Program-made: the position numbers and the translations under genes
The notes under the pieces: generated by a model
Databases searched by the model: none
The model's input: only the letters and a program-made list of their open reading frames with translations
Told to the model about the DNA's origin: nothing
Source: an uncultured Bacilli bacterium
GTDB lineage: Bacteria > Bacillota_I > Bacilli_A > RF39 > UBA660
Reading direction: 5' to 3'
NCBI GenBank assembly: GCA_934101795.1
Contig: CAKORY010000004.1
Coordinates: 21,246-85,245 of the forward strand
DNA: 64,000 bases
Shown here: piece by piece, positions 1-9,278 of the stretch
How the letters are laid out: each line of letters opens with the position of its first letter
Numbering within the stretch: the stretch's first letter is position 1

Positions 1-221
1 TTTATTTCTAAATTTTTATCTTTAATATAATGTTCTAAATCAAATAAATAATCATATGTATGACCATTTACTACTCTTATATTACTTAAATTTAATATAT
101 TTGATCCTTTATTGCATACAAGTATATTACTAAATACTTCCTCTACTCGGTCAATTGCATTTTTTAATTCTTCAATATTTTCATTATACCAATTTATTAC
201 TACTAACATATCTTTATTCAT
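1..221 (-). CDS. Partial hypothetical protein (5' part only)
   Basis: An open frame reads leftward from an ATG at 221 and runs off the window edge, so about 73 N-terminal residues are visible. The upstream sequence on the coding strand contains AGTAGGTG, a plausible ribosome site about 8 bases before the ATG. The start, MNKDMLVVINWYNENIEEL, has a short hydrophobic strand as in nucleotide-sugar or Rossmann-like folds, loosely like a family 2 glycosyltransferase, but no catalytic motif is visible. I do not assign a function. Confidence 0.55.
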   Translation of the reverse strand, partial: MNKDMLVVINWYNENIEELKNAIDRVEEVFSNILVCNKGSNILNLSNIRVVNGHTYDYLFDLEHYIKDKNLEI

Positions 222-265
222 TTTATAACACCTACTTTATTTTAACACTATATTTACTTTTAGTC

Positions 266-294
266 AAAAAGAAAAGAAGGTTTTAACTTCTTTA
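266..294 (-). terminator. Rho-independent terminator of the membrane protein gene
   Basis: A 7-bp stem (AAAGAAG/CTTCTTT, arms 273-279 and 287-293, 7-base loop) overlaps the stop codon at 292 and is followed on the minus strand by a TTTTCTTTTT tract. Confidence 0.65.
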
Positions 295-1908
295 AATTTC
301 TATTTCTTCACCATTAGCGCAGATGCAACTAGAAGTACTAGAACTAAGTACTTCGCCACCTGGACAAATATTTTGACAAGTATTATCAATTATATTATTA
401 GAAATACTTCCCCATATAGAATCAGTAAAATTTTGAATAAAAGTATACGCTTTAAATTTGCTAATTATATTCATTACGTTATTTATTATAATTTGACTAT
501 CTTCTTCGGATATATTTTCAATGTTAGTTGCATTACTAAAGTTTTTCTTAGTTACTAAATTATTACCATACTTTTCGTTGTTTTTAATGTCTAAAGTGAT
601 ATTATAATCATTATAAGTTAAATTTACTTTTCCAGAAACATCATTTGTTTTATTATTTTTGCTTGATACTATATTTAAATTACCATTTATTTTGATGTTT
701 TTTGAATTTATTTTAATGTCAACATTTGATGTATTTTTCTTTTCACTATTTATTGTAATATCTAAACTTGTATCAGTTGTAGTATAAACAATCATTGCTT
801 TATTATCTGATACTTCAAGTTTTGCTTGAGCTGGATTGTTATTTTCATCTTTTCCATTAATAACAATTTTTTCTTTTGTTATTTCAACTTCATATTCATC
901 TTCATCACTAGTTATTTTATACTTATTTTTATCTATTTTTACACCTTTTATTTCTTTTTCATCACTTTTTATAGTAAAATTTTCTATAGTGTTATTAAGC
1001 ATTTTAACTTCAATAGTAATTTTTACATTTTCTAAAGTTATAGCATTTTCTTCAGTTATAATATTAGATAAAGCTTTATCTTCATTAACTAGTTTCATGA
1101 ATTTATCATTAATTTTGTCTTTATTTGTATCATTAATTTCATATGTATAAATAACATTTAAACCATCATATTTTGTATTTAAATTTGCTTCTTTTAAAGC
1201 TTCAAATAGGTGTTTTATAATATTATTGGCGATTAATTCAATGTCATATTTAGTGAAAGATTTTAACTTTTCAGTATATTCATCTACATTACCAAAAAGA
1301 TTATCATCACTTTTTATAGTTAGTACTTTATTAATTATATCTTTGCTATCAATATAGATTTTGTTATTATCAATTGCAAGTTTGCCTGTTAAAGTACCTG
1401 TATCTTGTTTTAAGCTTATATCCATATCAATATAATTATTTTTTAAACTTTGGTTAGATTTTAAACCAATTTCTAAATTATTTAAATCTTTTAATTTGCT
1501 TGATGTAGTTGTTAACTTAATATTTGAATCACTAACTACATCATATTTATCAATGTTATTTAAGTAATCTTTATTAATTGTTATTCCTTCAAAAACTTTA
1601 TTTATAAAGGTATTAATATTTTTAGAACTTTGATCTAAAAAACTTGATGCAGTATATTTATTTTTAATAAATAGATAGCCTCCGATACTAAGTAAAAGTA
1701 TAATAAATACAATGACTAAAGTTATAATTAGCCCTTTTTTACTTTTCTTTTCTCTAAAATCTTCAAAGCCTATGTTGTTTTTTTCTTCTTTGGGTAATTC
1801 TGCAACTTTGCTACCCATCGCTATGTTTTCTGAAGTATCGTTTACTACTTCAGGTGTTGGGTTATTATTTATACCCATTTCATTTTCATTTTTTAATTCT
1901 TCATCCAT
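292..1908 (-). CDS. Single-pass membrane-anchored extracytoplasmic protein
   Basis: I place the start at the ATG at 1908 (MDEELKNENE). An upstream in-frame GTG at 1923 lies inside the ribosome site GTGAGG and would leave no Shine-Dalgarno sequence. The protein has about 538 residues: an acidic, Asn-rich cytoplasmic tail of roughly 60 residues, one strong transmembrane segment (KKGLIITLVIVFIILLLSIG), then about 440 Lys/Asn/Thr-rich residues with alternating beta-strand patterns, presumably outside the cell. The C-terminus holds a Cys cluster (CQNICPGGEV...CICANGEEIEI) that could form disulfides or bind metal. It is followed by its own terminator and lies downstream of the dnaJ terminator, so it is probably transcribed alone. 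No enzymatic motif was seen; a surface or envelope role is inferred from topology only. Confidence 0.8.
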   Translation of the reverse strand: MDEELKNENEMGINNNPTPEVVNDTSENIAMGSKVAELPKEEKNNIGFEDFREKKSKKGLIITLVIVFIILLLSIGGYLFIKNKYTASSFLDQSSKNINTFINKVFEGITINKDYLNNIDKYDVVSDSNIKLTTTSSKLKDLNNLEIGLKSNQSLKNNYIDMDISLKQDTGTLTGKLAIDNNKIYIDSKDIINKVLTIKSDDNLFGNVDEYTEKLKSFTKYDIELIANNIIKHLFEALKEANLNTKYDGLNVIYTYEINDTNKDKINDKFMKLVNEDKALSNIITEENAITLENVKITIEVKMLNNTIENFTIKSDEKEIKGVKIDKNKYKITSDEDEYEVEITKEKIVINGKDENNNPAQAKLEVSDNKAMIVYTTTDTSLDITINSEKKNTSNVDIKINSKNIKINGNLNIVSSKNNKTNDVSGKVNLTYNDYNITLDIKNNEKYGNNLVTKKNFSNATNIENISEEDSQIIINNVMNIISKFKAYTFIQNFTDSIWGSISNNIIDNTCQNICPGGEVLSSSTSSCICANGEEIEI

Positions 1909-1960
1909 TTTTTTCAACCTCACTACTTTTATTATATTTTATATTATATCATTATTTGAC

Positions 1961-1988
1961 AAAAAAATAAAGACTATTTTTAGTCCTT
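1961..1988 (-). terminator. Terminator after dnaJ
   Basis: An 8-bp stem (AAGGACTA/TAGTCTTT, one G-U pair, AAAA loop, arms 1969-1976 and 1981-1988) overlaps the dnaJ stop and is followed on the minus strand by TATTTTTTT. Confidence 0.75.
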
Positions 1989-3114
1989 ATTTCATGTATT
2001 TATTAAAATTCTTAAATTCTGGTGAGTCTTCTAAGTCAGTTTGAGCTAAATCTTGAAGTAATGCTTTTTGCTTTCTATCAAGTTTAGTTGGAATAATTAT
2101 ATTTATTACAGCATACATATTTCCTTTTGATATTGAATTAGGAAGTTTAATACCTTTACCTTTGATTTTAAGTTTTGTATAATTTTGGGTACCAGCTTTA
2201 ATCTCAAGTATAATATTACCATATAGTGTAGGTATTTCTTTTTTACATCCAAGAGTGGCATCGGTGATCGTAACTGGTACTTCAAGATAAATATCTGCGC
2301 CATCTCTTTCAAATAATGGATGTTCTTTAATTTTAAATTCAAGGAACACATCACCATTTGGTCCTCCATTTAAACCAGCGTTTCCTTTTCCAGAAAGTCT
2401 TAATTGATATCCTTCATCTACACCTTCTGGAATAGTAACTGTTAGTGTTTTGACTTTTTCTACCACACCTTTACCATGACATTCATCACATATTGTTTCA
2501 TAAGTTTTACCGCGGCCTTTACAATCTGGACATGTTTTTTGAGTTTGCATGTAACCAAATATTGTTTGGGCTTGTTCTAATACTTTACCTGCTCCACCAC
2601 AAGTACGACATGTTTTTTCGTTAAATCCACCTTTACCTTTACAACTTGAACATTCACTTGTTAAATTTAATTTAACATCTTTTTCACAACCAAAGGCTGC
2701 TTCTTCAAATGTTAGATTTAGAACTACACGAATGTCTTCACCTTTAGATGGACGTGATGATGCTCTTGAAGAGCCTCCAAAACCTGAAAATCCACGGAAA
2801 CCTCCGCCAAAAAGGTCACCAAGAATATCTTCTAAGTCAATATCCCCCATGTTGAAACCTTGGAAACCAGCCCCTCCGCCAGATCCACCGTTTTCAAAAG
2901 CTGCATGACCAAATTGATCATATTGGCGTCTTTTATTTGCATCTGAAAGTACAGAATAAGCTTCACCAATTTCTTTAAATTTTTCTTCAGCACCTGGAGT
3001 TTTATTGATATCTGGGTGATACTCTTTAGCAAGTTTTCTAAATGCTCTTTTTATTTCTTCATCTGTAGCAGTTTTACTGACTCCTAAGACTTCATAATAA
3101 TCTTTTTTATTCAT
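1987..3114 (-). CDS. dnaJ: Chaperone protein DnaJ
   Basis: This is the Hsp40 co-chaperone that delivers unfolded substrates to DnaK and stimulates its ATPase. At 375 residues it is full length. The J domain occupies residues 1-70 with the HPD motif at 33-35. A Gly/Phe-rich linker follows (about 72-115), then the zinc-binding domain with four CxxCxGxG repeats (CSSCKGKG, CRTCGGAG, CPDCKGRG, CDECHGKG), then the C-terminal substrate-binding beta domains. The ATG has an AAAGGAG ribosome site. It is the last gene of the heat-shock operon, only 3 bases after tldE, and ends in a strong terminator. Heat-shock control through HrcA/CIRCE is likely if transcripts read through the terminator after dnaK. 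Confidence 0.97.
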   Translation of the reverse strand: MNKKDYYEVLGVSKTATDEEIKRAFRKLAKEYHPDINKTPGAEEKFKEIGEAYSVLSDANKRRQYDQFGHAAFENGGSGGGAGFQGFNMGDIDLEDILGDLFGGGFRGFSGFGGSSRASSRPSKGEDIRVVLNLTFEEAAFGCEKDVKLNLTSECSSCKGKGGFNEKTCRTCGGAGKVLEQAQTIFGYMQTQKTCPDCKGRGKTYETICDECHGKGVVEKVKTLTVTIPEGVDEGYQLRLSGKGNAGLNGGPNGDVFLEFKIKEHPLFERDGADIYLEVPVTITDATLGCKKEIPTLYGNIILEIKAGTQNYTKLKIKGKGIKLPNSISKGNMYAVINIIIPTKLDRKQKALLQDLAQTDLEDSPEFKNFNKYMK

Positions 3115-3117
3115 TTT

Positions 3118-4383
3118 TTACTCCTTTCCAGCTATAGTGATATTATCTAAAAGTAGTGAAGGCACATTTACACTTAAACTAAATTTAGATAAATCACTAC
3201 CAACTTCAATAACATTTGTAAATACTTCAAAAAAGTTAGTTGATAATATAATCATGTTTAATCCTTTAGTTATTTTACCATTTTGAACCAGTAAGCCTTC
3301 CGCTTGAACTGAGATATTTCCAGTCTTTTTGTCAACTCCGGCATGAAAACCATAAGCTTCATCAATTATAACTCCATTATCAAGTTCTTTAACTAGTTCA
3401 TCAAATGATTTATTTCCTTTTTCAATATATAAATTATTAACTCCATTTGCATTACCAGTTGCATTGTTTTCTAACTTCATAGCATATTCAATATTATTTA
3501 TTTCTTTAACAAATATACCTTTATCTACTAAAACTTGTTTCTTTTTTAATGTTCCTTCACTATCAAAATTTGAATTAAGTATTCCATTTGGTGAATCTTC
3601 AATAATAGTTATTTTATCACTAAATATTTTTTTATTTAATTTATCTGATAATACAGATTCATTTAAATATATAACTTTACTTTGAAAAGATGTACTAAAT
3701 GTAGAAAGAATGCTTTCAACAACATTATTTGTAAGAAGAACTTTATATTTATTAGTTGCAAGTGAAGTACTATCTATTTTAATTAATAAATTTTCTATTC
3801 TTTTAAGTAAATATTCTTTAAATTCATTAAAATTATATTCTTTAGTATAAAACCCGATATAAAGTACTCTGGTTTGATTGTTTTTTTCTACTGTTATAGA
3901 TGCACCATAAGAGTTAAGATATGTTTCATCTTCCATATTACAGTTATTTAACTCATTAGTTATAAGTTTACCAATTTCAGCATGTGAAAATCCAGTTTCA
4001 ATAGTTTTAATACAAGAATATTTATTTTTTAATTCATTAAGTGATAATAAATCTTCTGTAACTTTAGTATAGTCTATTTTTTCGTGTTTTTTTACTTTAT
4101 TTTTAATGTTTCCAGAGCATAATCTATTACTATTTTTGTTATCACTGGTATTAAACATTTCTTCTAAAGTGTTAATAATTTCATCGGTATTTTTAATATT
4201 TTCTGTAACTATTTTAACACATCTATTATTTTTTATAGCTTTAATAATATAACTTGTTACATTAGTTATTTGAAATAGTTTAACTTTATTATTTAATGTA
4301 CTTATATCTGTAGAATTATTTTTTTCTTTAAATATTTCAATATCAATATTATGTTTTTTACCAAGTTCAATTAATTTATTCAC
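3118..4383 (-). CDS. tldE: TldE/PmbA family metalloprotease-like protein
   Basis: This protein of about 421 residues belongs to the TldD/PmbA (TldE) family. It is the partner subunit of TldD in a heterodimeric cytoplasmic protease known from microcin B17 maturation and CcdA turnover. As expected for TldE, it lacks the HExxxH zinc motif seen in its neighbour. The C-terminal half has the family hallmarks (GNANGVNNLYIEKGNKSFDELVKEL...GFHAGVDKKTGNISVQAEG). A GTG at 4392 lies inside the GGAGGTG ribosome site, so I prefer the GTG at 4383. The gene overlaps the 3' end of tldD by 8 bases, indicating translational coupling, and sits directly before dnaJ. Its position inside a chaperone operon suggests a protein quality-control role, but that is inference. 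Confidence 0.88.
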   Translation of the reverse strand: MNKLIELGKKHNIDIEIFKEKNNSTDISTLNNKVKLFQITNVTSYIIKAIKNNRCVKIVTENIKNTDEIINTLEEMFNTSDNKNSNRLCSGNIKNKVKKHEKIDYTKVTEDLLSLNELKNKYSCIKTIETGFSHAEIGKLITNELNNCNMEDETYLNSYGASITVEKNNQTRVLYIGFYTKEYNFNEFKEYLLKRIENLLIKIDSTSLATNKYKVLLTNNVVESILSTFSTSFQSKVIYLNESVLSDKLNKKIFSDKITIIEDSPNGILNSNFDSEGTLKKKQVLVDKGIFVKEINNIEYAMKLENNATGNANGVNNLYIEKGNKSFDELVKELDNGVIIDEAYGFHAGVDKKTGNISVQAEGLLVQNGKITKGLNMIILSTNFFEVFTNVIEVGSDLSKFSLSVNVPSLLLDNITIAGKE

Positions 4384-5749
4384 TTTTTTCACCTCCGACG
4401 AGTATATGACTTACCTTTATGCGTGGCATTCCAACGTTTACTGGAACTGAACCACTAATAGATCCACACATTCCTTGTCCAAGTGATAAGTTATCTCCGA
4501 TCTTTTCTACGCTTGCAAGTATATCCTTACAATTGCCAATTAAACTAGCAGATTTAACGCATTCAGCCAGTTTTCCATCTCTAATCATATATGCTAAATC
4601 ACATGCAAAGTTAAAATCTCCAGTTTCTGGTGAAACACTTCCTCCACCCATTTTCTTAGCATATAGTCCTAATTTAATGTCTTTAATCATATCTTCAAAA
4701 GTGTCTGTTCCTTTTTCAAGATATGTATTATTCATTCTGGAAGTCGGAGCATATATGTAACTTTCTCTTCTGGAACTTCCCGTTGGTTTCATCTTCATCT
4801 TTCGATTATTTATTTCATCAATTAAATATCCTTTTAAAATACCGTTTTCAATAAGTACATTTCTTTTTGTTTCTCGGCCTTCATCATCTATTTTGGTTGT
4901 TCCCCATTCATCAAATAATGTTCCATCATCAATGATACTAACTTTTTCACTTGCTATTTTTTTATTTAAATCATGGCTTAATACTGATAATCCATCCGCA
5001 ACAGATGTTGCTTCCATAGCATGACCACAAGCTTCATGAAATATTACTCCTCCAAAGCCATTTTCAATTATAACTGGCATTTCACCACCTGGACATAGAG
5101 ATGCATATAGCTTATCTATTCCTTCTTTAATAAGTTCATTAATTATTTCATCAAATTTGATTTCATCAAGTAGATCTAGACTTGTTGTTTTACCTAATGA
5201 ATAAGAAATATTACATGTTTTATTCCCATCTTTAAAACTTATGATAATAACTAGTCTAGTTCTTTCTCTTTCTTCATTTTTGAATAAACCATTTTCACGA
5301 GCAACTGTAACATCCTGTTTAACATTTTGAAGAGTTATATTTACTTGATTTATCCTGCGATCTTTACTTCTGATTTTCTTGTCTAAGTTATTAAATAAGT
5401 TCTTAATGTTATCATTTGTATAATGAGTTTTATGGTTATTTTTATATTTTTTTAATCTATTTAAAGATACATAAGTATATATTACTTTATCTTTAATATT
5501 ACTTTTTAGAGTATCTACGATAGAATTAATATTTTTCTTATTAAAATCGTTAGTAGCAGCATAATAAACGTTACTATCTTTAGCAAGTCTAAGGCCAAGG
5601 CCATTTGAAAAATTTACATTATAACCATCTAGATTACTATCAATGTAATTAAATATTGTAGTTATTTTATTTTCCATGAAAATTTCTGCAAAGTCACCAC
5701 CAGTTGATAACATGTCTTCCAAGATTCTTTCTAATCTATCTTTTTTCAT
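4376..5749 (-). CDS. tldD: TldD family zinc metalloprotease
   Basis: This is the catalytic subunit of the TldD/TldE protease, 457 residues. The zinc-binding HExxxH motif is clear in GGVIFHEACGHAMEATS, near residue 237, and the C-terminal domain keeps the family's GTDTFEDMIKDIKLGLYAKKMGGGSVSPETGDFNF stretch. The ATG has an AAAGGAG ribosome site. It lies about 60 bases after dnaK, separated from it by a strong hairpin terminator, and is coupled to tldE by overlap. Known homologues thread unfolded peptides into an internal chamber for degradation or processing, which would suit a location between dnaK and dnaJ. The actual substrate is not knowable from sequence. Confidence 0.92.
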   Translation of the reverse strand: MKKDRLERILEDMLSTGGDFAEIFMENKITTIFNYIDSNLDGYNVNFSNGLGLRLAKDSNVYYAATNDFNKKNINSIVDTLKSNIKDKVIYTYVSLNRLKKYKNNHKTHYTNDNIKNLFNNLDKKIRSKDRRINQVNITLQNVKQDVTVARENGLFKNEERERTRLVIIISFKDGNKTCNISYSLGKTTSLDLLDEIKFDEIINELIKEGIDKLYASLCPGGEMPVIIENGFGGVIFHEACGHAMEATSVADGLSVLSHDLNKKIASEKVSIIDDGTLFDEWGTTKIDDEGRETKRNVLIENGILKGYLIDEINNRKMKMKPTGSSRRESYIYAPTSRMNNTYLEKGTDTFEDMIKDIKLGLYAKKMGGGSVSPETGDFNFACDLAYMIRDGKLAECVKSASLIGNCKDILASVEKIGDNLSLGQGMCGSISGSVPVNVGMPRIKVSHILVGGEKSE

Positions 5750-5768
5750 ATTTCTCCTTTAAACGGGT

Positions 5769-5796
5769 AAAAAGAGAGTTAAGACGCTCTCTTTTA
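5769..5796 (-). terminator. Terminator or attenuator between dnaK and tldD
   Basis: A perfect 9-bp stem (AAAAGAGAG/CTCTCTTTT, arms 5770-5778 and 5787-5795) with a U tract follows dnaK on the minus strand. It would partly insulate tldD-tldE-dnaJ from dnaK transcription. Confidence 0.8.
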
Positions 5797-5810
5797 TCCT
5801 TTAATTTAAA

Positions 5811-7631
5811 TTATTTTTCTTCGTATGTGGCATCTTCAACTTTTTCATGGTCACTATTACCACTACTTGAATTACTTTCATTATTTGCGTTTTCTTTAGC
5901 TGCTTGTTCATATACTTTTTGAGCTAGGTCCATTGCAACTTTATTAAGTTCTTCACTAGTATTTTTTATAGTGTCTATATCAGTTCCTTCTAGAGCTTTC
6001 TTAGCAGCTTCTAATTTTTCTTCTGCATTTTTCTTATCTTCATCAGTTATTTTATCACCTAAATCAGATAGAGCCTTTTCAGTTGCAAATACAATGCTAT
6101 CAGCATTATTTCTTACTTCTGCTTCTTCTTTACGTTTTTCATCAGCTTCTTTATTTGCTTCAGCTTCTTTCATCATCTTGTCAATTTCTTCATCAGATAG
6201 ATTTGTTGATGAGGTTATGGTAATAGATTGTTCTTTATTTGTACCTAAATCTTTTGCTGTAACATTAACAATACCATTAGCATCTATATCAAATTTAACT
6301 TCAATTTGAGGTACTCCACGTCTTGCTGGAGGTAAGTTTGTAAGTTGGAAATTTCCAAGTGTTTTGTTATCGCTAGCCATTGGTCTTTCACCTTGAAGTA
6401 CATGAATATCTACAGCTGGTTGATTATCTACAGCAGTTGAGAATACTTGAGATTTACTTGTTGGAATTGTTGTATTTCTTGGAATTAATACTGTCATAAC
6501 ATTTCCTAAAGTTTCAATACCAAGTGATAGAGGTGTTACATCTAGTAAGACAATATCATCAACTTCACCAGTTAAAACACCACCTTGAATAGCAGCACCC
6601 ATTGCAACTACTTCATCTGGGTTAACACTCTTATTAGGTTCTTGTCCAAGTTCTTTCTTAACAAGTTCTTGAATGTATGGAATACGAGATGAACCACCAA
6701 CTAAGATTACTTTATTAATATCTTTAGCAGTCATATTAGCATCTTTTAATGCTTTTCTAACTGGTTCAAGTGTTGAATCAAATAAATCACGACATAGATC
6801 TTCAAATTTAGCTTTTGTTAATGTCATATCCATATGAACTGGTCCTTCATCATTTTGAGCAATGAATGGTAAGCTAATTTGAGTTGTAGTCATACTTGAT
6901 AAGTCTTTCTTAGCTTTTTCAGCGGCATCTTTAATTCTTTGCATTGCCATAGTATCTTTACTTAAATCAATGCTATGTTCTTTCTTAAATTCTGATACTA
7001 AATAATCAGTAACACGAGCATCAAAGTCATCTCCACCTAGACGATTATTACCACTAGTTGCTTTAACTTCAAATACACCATCACCTAGTTCTAGAATTGA
7101 AACATCGAATGTTCCACCACCTAAGTCATATACTAAAATAGTTTGTAATTTATCTTGTTTATCTAAGCCATATGCAAGGGCTGCAGCTGTTGGTTCGTTT
7201 ATAATACGTTCAACTTCTAGGCCTGCAATCTTACCAGCATTTTTAGTAGCTTGACGTTCAGCATCATTAAAGTATGCTGGAACTGTAATAACTGCTTTAG
7301 TTACTTTTTCTCCTAAATAACTTTCAGCATCTTTCTTTAGTTTTCCTAGTATTTTAGCACTAATTTCTTCTGGAGTCCATTTCTTTCCACCAGCTTCTAC
7401 TTTTTCACTAGTACCCATTTTTCTCTTTATTGAAGAAATAGTATTTTTAACATTAGTTACGGCTTGTCTTTTTGCAACTTCACCTACTAATTCTTCATCC
7501 CCTTTAAATGCTACTACTGATGGAGTTGTTCTATTTCCTTCAGCATTAGCTATAACCTTTGGTTCTCCCCCTTCAAGTACTGCAACACATGAATTTGTAG
7601 TACCTAAGTCAATACCTATAATTTTACTCAT
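5811..7631 (-). CDS. dnaK: Chaperone protein DnaK (Hsp70)
   Basis: This is the ATP-driven Hsp70 chaperone, 606 residues and full length for Gram-positives. The ATPase domain starts with IIGIDLGTTNSCVAVLEGG and carries the signatures VYDLGGGTFDVSIL and VILVGGSSRIPYIQ. The substrate-binding domain follows (VTPLSLGIETLGNVMT). The helical lid ends in an Asn/Ser-rich tail and a C-terminal EEK (the Hsp70 EEVD-like end is degenerate). It lies 38 bases after grpE in the same operon and should be repressed by HrcA through the CIRCE element upstream of hrcA. Confidence 0.98.
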   Translation of the reverse strand: MSKIIGIDLGTTNSCVAVLEGGEPKVIANAEGNRTTPSVVAFKGDEELVGEVAKRQAVTNVKNTISSIKRKMGTSEKVEAGGKKWTPEEISAKILGKLKKDAESYLGEKVTKAVITVPAYFNDAERQATKNAGKIAGLEVERIINEPTAAALAYGLDKQDKLQTILVYDLGGGTFDVSILELGDGVFEVKATSGNNRLGGDDFDARVTDYLVSEFKKEHSIDLSKDTMAMQRIKDAAEKAKKDLSSMTTTQISLPFIAQNDEGPVHMDMTLTKAKFEDLCRDLFDSTLEPVRKALKDANMTAKDINKVILVGGSSRIPYIQELVKKELGQEPNKSVNPDEVVAMGAAIQGGVLTGEVDDIVLLDVTPLSLGIETLGNVMTVLIPRNTTIPTSKSQVFSTAVDNQPAVDIHVLQGERPMASDNKTLGNFQLTNLPPARRGVPQIEVKFDIDANGIVNVTAKDLGTNKEQSITITSSTNLSDEEIDKMMKEAEANKEADEKRKEEAEVRNNADSIVFATEKALSDLGDKITDEDKKNAEEKLEAAKKALEGTDIDTIKNTSEELNKVAMDLAQKVYEQAAKENANNESNSSSGNSDHEKVEDATYEEK

Positions 7632-7669
7632 ATTTAATCATTCCTTTCATTTATTTTTCTTGAGCTTAA

Positions 7670-8197
7670 TTATTCATTTACTTTTACCATAGCAACTCTG
7701 ATAACTTTGTCTTTATAAGTATAACCTTTTTGTAAGACTTCAATTACAACATTGCTAGGTAAGTTTTTATCATTATCTGTAAGAACTGCTTCCATCTTAT
7801 TTGGATCGAATTCTAGTCCTTTACATTCTATTTCTTTTACTTCTAATTCTTGTAAAATATTTACTAAATTAGTATATATCATCTTAAATCCACTTAAGAA
7901 TTTAGACACTTCATCAGATAAATCTCTATCATCTAAGCTAATAGCTCTTTCGAAGTTATCTACGATTGGCAATATTTTAGTAATTAATTTTTCTCCATCA
8001 TATTTGCATAATTTACTAATTTCTTCTTCGTTTCTTCTTTTCATATTTTGCATTTCTGCCATAACTCGAAGAAGTTTTTCATTTAATTTAGCATTTTCTT
8101 CTGCAATCTTTTTATTTTCGGTATTATCTACTTTTTTAGGTTCTTTTTTCTTTATATTTTTAACCTTTTGTTTTCCTTTTACTTTCTTTTCTTCCAT
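7670..8197 (-). CDS. grpE: Nucleotide exchange factor GrpE
   Basis: GrpE dimers release ADP from DnaK. The 175-residue protein has the usual Lys/Glu-rich, partly coiled-coil N-terminal half (residues 15-75) followed by the conserved core LRVMAEMQNMKRRNEEEISKL and LPIVDNFERAI, and the beta-wing region ending VIEVLQKGYTYKDKVIRVAMVKVNE. The start codon overlaps the hrcA stop (TAATG), so the two are translationally coupled. Confidence 0.96.
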   Translation of the reverse strand: MEEKKVKGKQKVKNIKKKEPKKVDNTENKKIAEENAKLNEKLLRVMAEMQNMKRRNEEEISKLCKYDGEKLITKILPIVDNFERAISLDDRDLSDEVSKFLSGFKMIYTNLVNILQELEVKEIECKGLEFDPNKMEAVLTDNDKNLPSNVVIEVLQKGYTYKDKVIRVAMVKVNE

Positions 8198-9204
8198 TAT
8201 TTATCCTTTCTACTATCGAGTTTCTCGTCGATATATTCTAATAAACCAACAATTCTTTGATAGTCCATTCTCTTTGGCCCAATTACCGCAATTGTTCCTT
8301 CTTCACCATTAATATGATATTTTTTTCTAATAATAGTTACATTTGAATCAAACTTATTTTCTTTGCCAATATAAACTTTAATTTCATCTTCATCACTATT
8401 TTCTTCAACTTTTGCAATAAAAGATTTATCTTCTAGTTTATTTGCAAGTCTTTTAAGTTCTGAAATATCATTATATTCTGGCTGTTCAAATATTTTTGTT
8501 TTACCAGTTACATGAATATTACTATTATTATTTACAAAATCATTAAAAGCATCATAGAAGATATTGTACACTGTTTCATATTGTCTAATTTGTGTTTTTA
8601 TAATTGGTTTTACTTCAAATTCAAGTCGTTTGCTTACATCATTTATTGGTGTGCCCACTAGCATTTTATTGATTATTTCACTAGTTTTAATAACTTCTTT
8701 AACATTTATATTATTATCTAAAGTAAACATTTTATTTTCAATGTTTCCTTTATCCGTACACACAACTGCCACAACTTGATTATTGCCTAAATCAATAATA
8801 TTAATCTGTAAAAGTGTATTATCTTCACTATTTTTTCCTAGAACTACGCTTGTATAATTGGTTATTTCACTAATTATATCCATACATTTATTTATGGCAT
8901 CGCTTAATTCTAAATCAGTATTTGCAAATATCTTTTGTAGTTTTAACATATCACCACCAGTAAGTTTTTCTGGTTCCATTAAGTTATTTACATAATATCT
9001 GTATCCCGATTCACTTGGAACACGTCCTGAAGATATATGATTTTTTTCTAAGTATCCCATATCCTCTAACTCTGCCATTTCATTTCTAATCGTGGCACTA
9101 GATAAGTTAAACATATCACATAAAGCTTTTGAACCGACTGGTCTTGCTGTCTTAATATATGTTTCAACAATTACTTTTAAGAGATTATTTTTACGTTCAT
9201 CCAT
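8197..9204 (-). CDS. hrcA: Heat-inducible transcription repressor HrcA
   Basis: HrcA represses the class I heat-shock genes by binding CIRCE and needs GroEL for activity. The N-terminal winged-helix domain is recognisable (VIVETYIKTARPVGSKALCDMFNLSSATIRNEMAELEDMGYLEKNHISSGRVPSESGYRYYV). The rest, to residue 335, matches the GAF-like dimerisation/regulatory region and ends with IAVIGPKRMDYQRIVGLLEYI. I use the ATG at 9204, which has AGAGAGGT just upstream; a longer frame to 9225 would run into the CIRCE operator. It is the first gene of the operon and so is autoregulated. Confidence 0.96.
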   Translation of the reverse strand: MDERKNNLLKVIVETYIKTARPVGSKALCDMFNLSSATIRNEMAELEDMGYLEKNHISSGRVPSESGYRYYVNNLMEPEKLTGGDMLKLQKIFANTDLELSDAINKCMDIISEITNYTSVVLGKNSEDNTLLQINIIDLGNNQVVAVVCTDKGNIENKMFTLDNNINVKEVIKTSEIINKMLVGTPINDVSKRLEFEVKPIIKTQIRQYETVYNIFYDAFNDFVNNNSNIHVTGKTKIFEQPEYNDISELKRLANKLEDKSFIAKVEENSDEDEIKVYIGKENKFDSNVTIIRKKYHINGEEGTIAVIGPKRMDYQRIVGLLEYIDEKLDSRKDK

Positions 9205-9218
9205 AATATTACCTCTCT

Positions 9219-9245
9219 TTAGCACTTACTTTTCACCAGTGCTAA
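9219..9245 (-). promoter_or_regulatory. CIRCE operator
   Basis: TTAGCACTT-N9-CAGTGCTAA matches the CIRCE consensus (TTAGCACTC-N9-GAGTGCTAA) except for the innermost base of each arm. It lies between the -10 box and the hrcA start, the classical position for HrcA repression. Confidence 0.95.
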
Positions 9246-9249
9246 TACT

Positions 9250-9278
9250 ATTATAATATTATGCTTAGCACTTGTCAA
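9250..9278 (-). promoter_or_regulatory. Sigma-A promoter of the hrcA operon
   Basis: On the minus strand: TTGACA (9278-9273), 17-base spacer, TATAAT (9255-9250). Both boxes are perfect consensus, as expected for a promoter that must be kept off by a repressor. Confidence 0.92.

Noticed and set aside
836..1150. Long plus-strand ORFs opposite the membrane protein, heat-shock and kinase genes
   Set aside because: They are hydrophobic or low-complexity shadows of AT-rich antisense frames, with no ribosome sites or family features.
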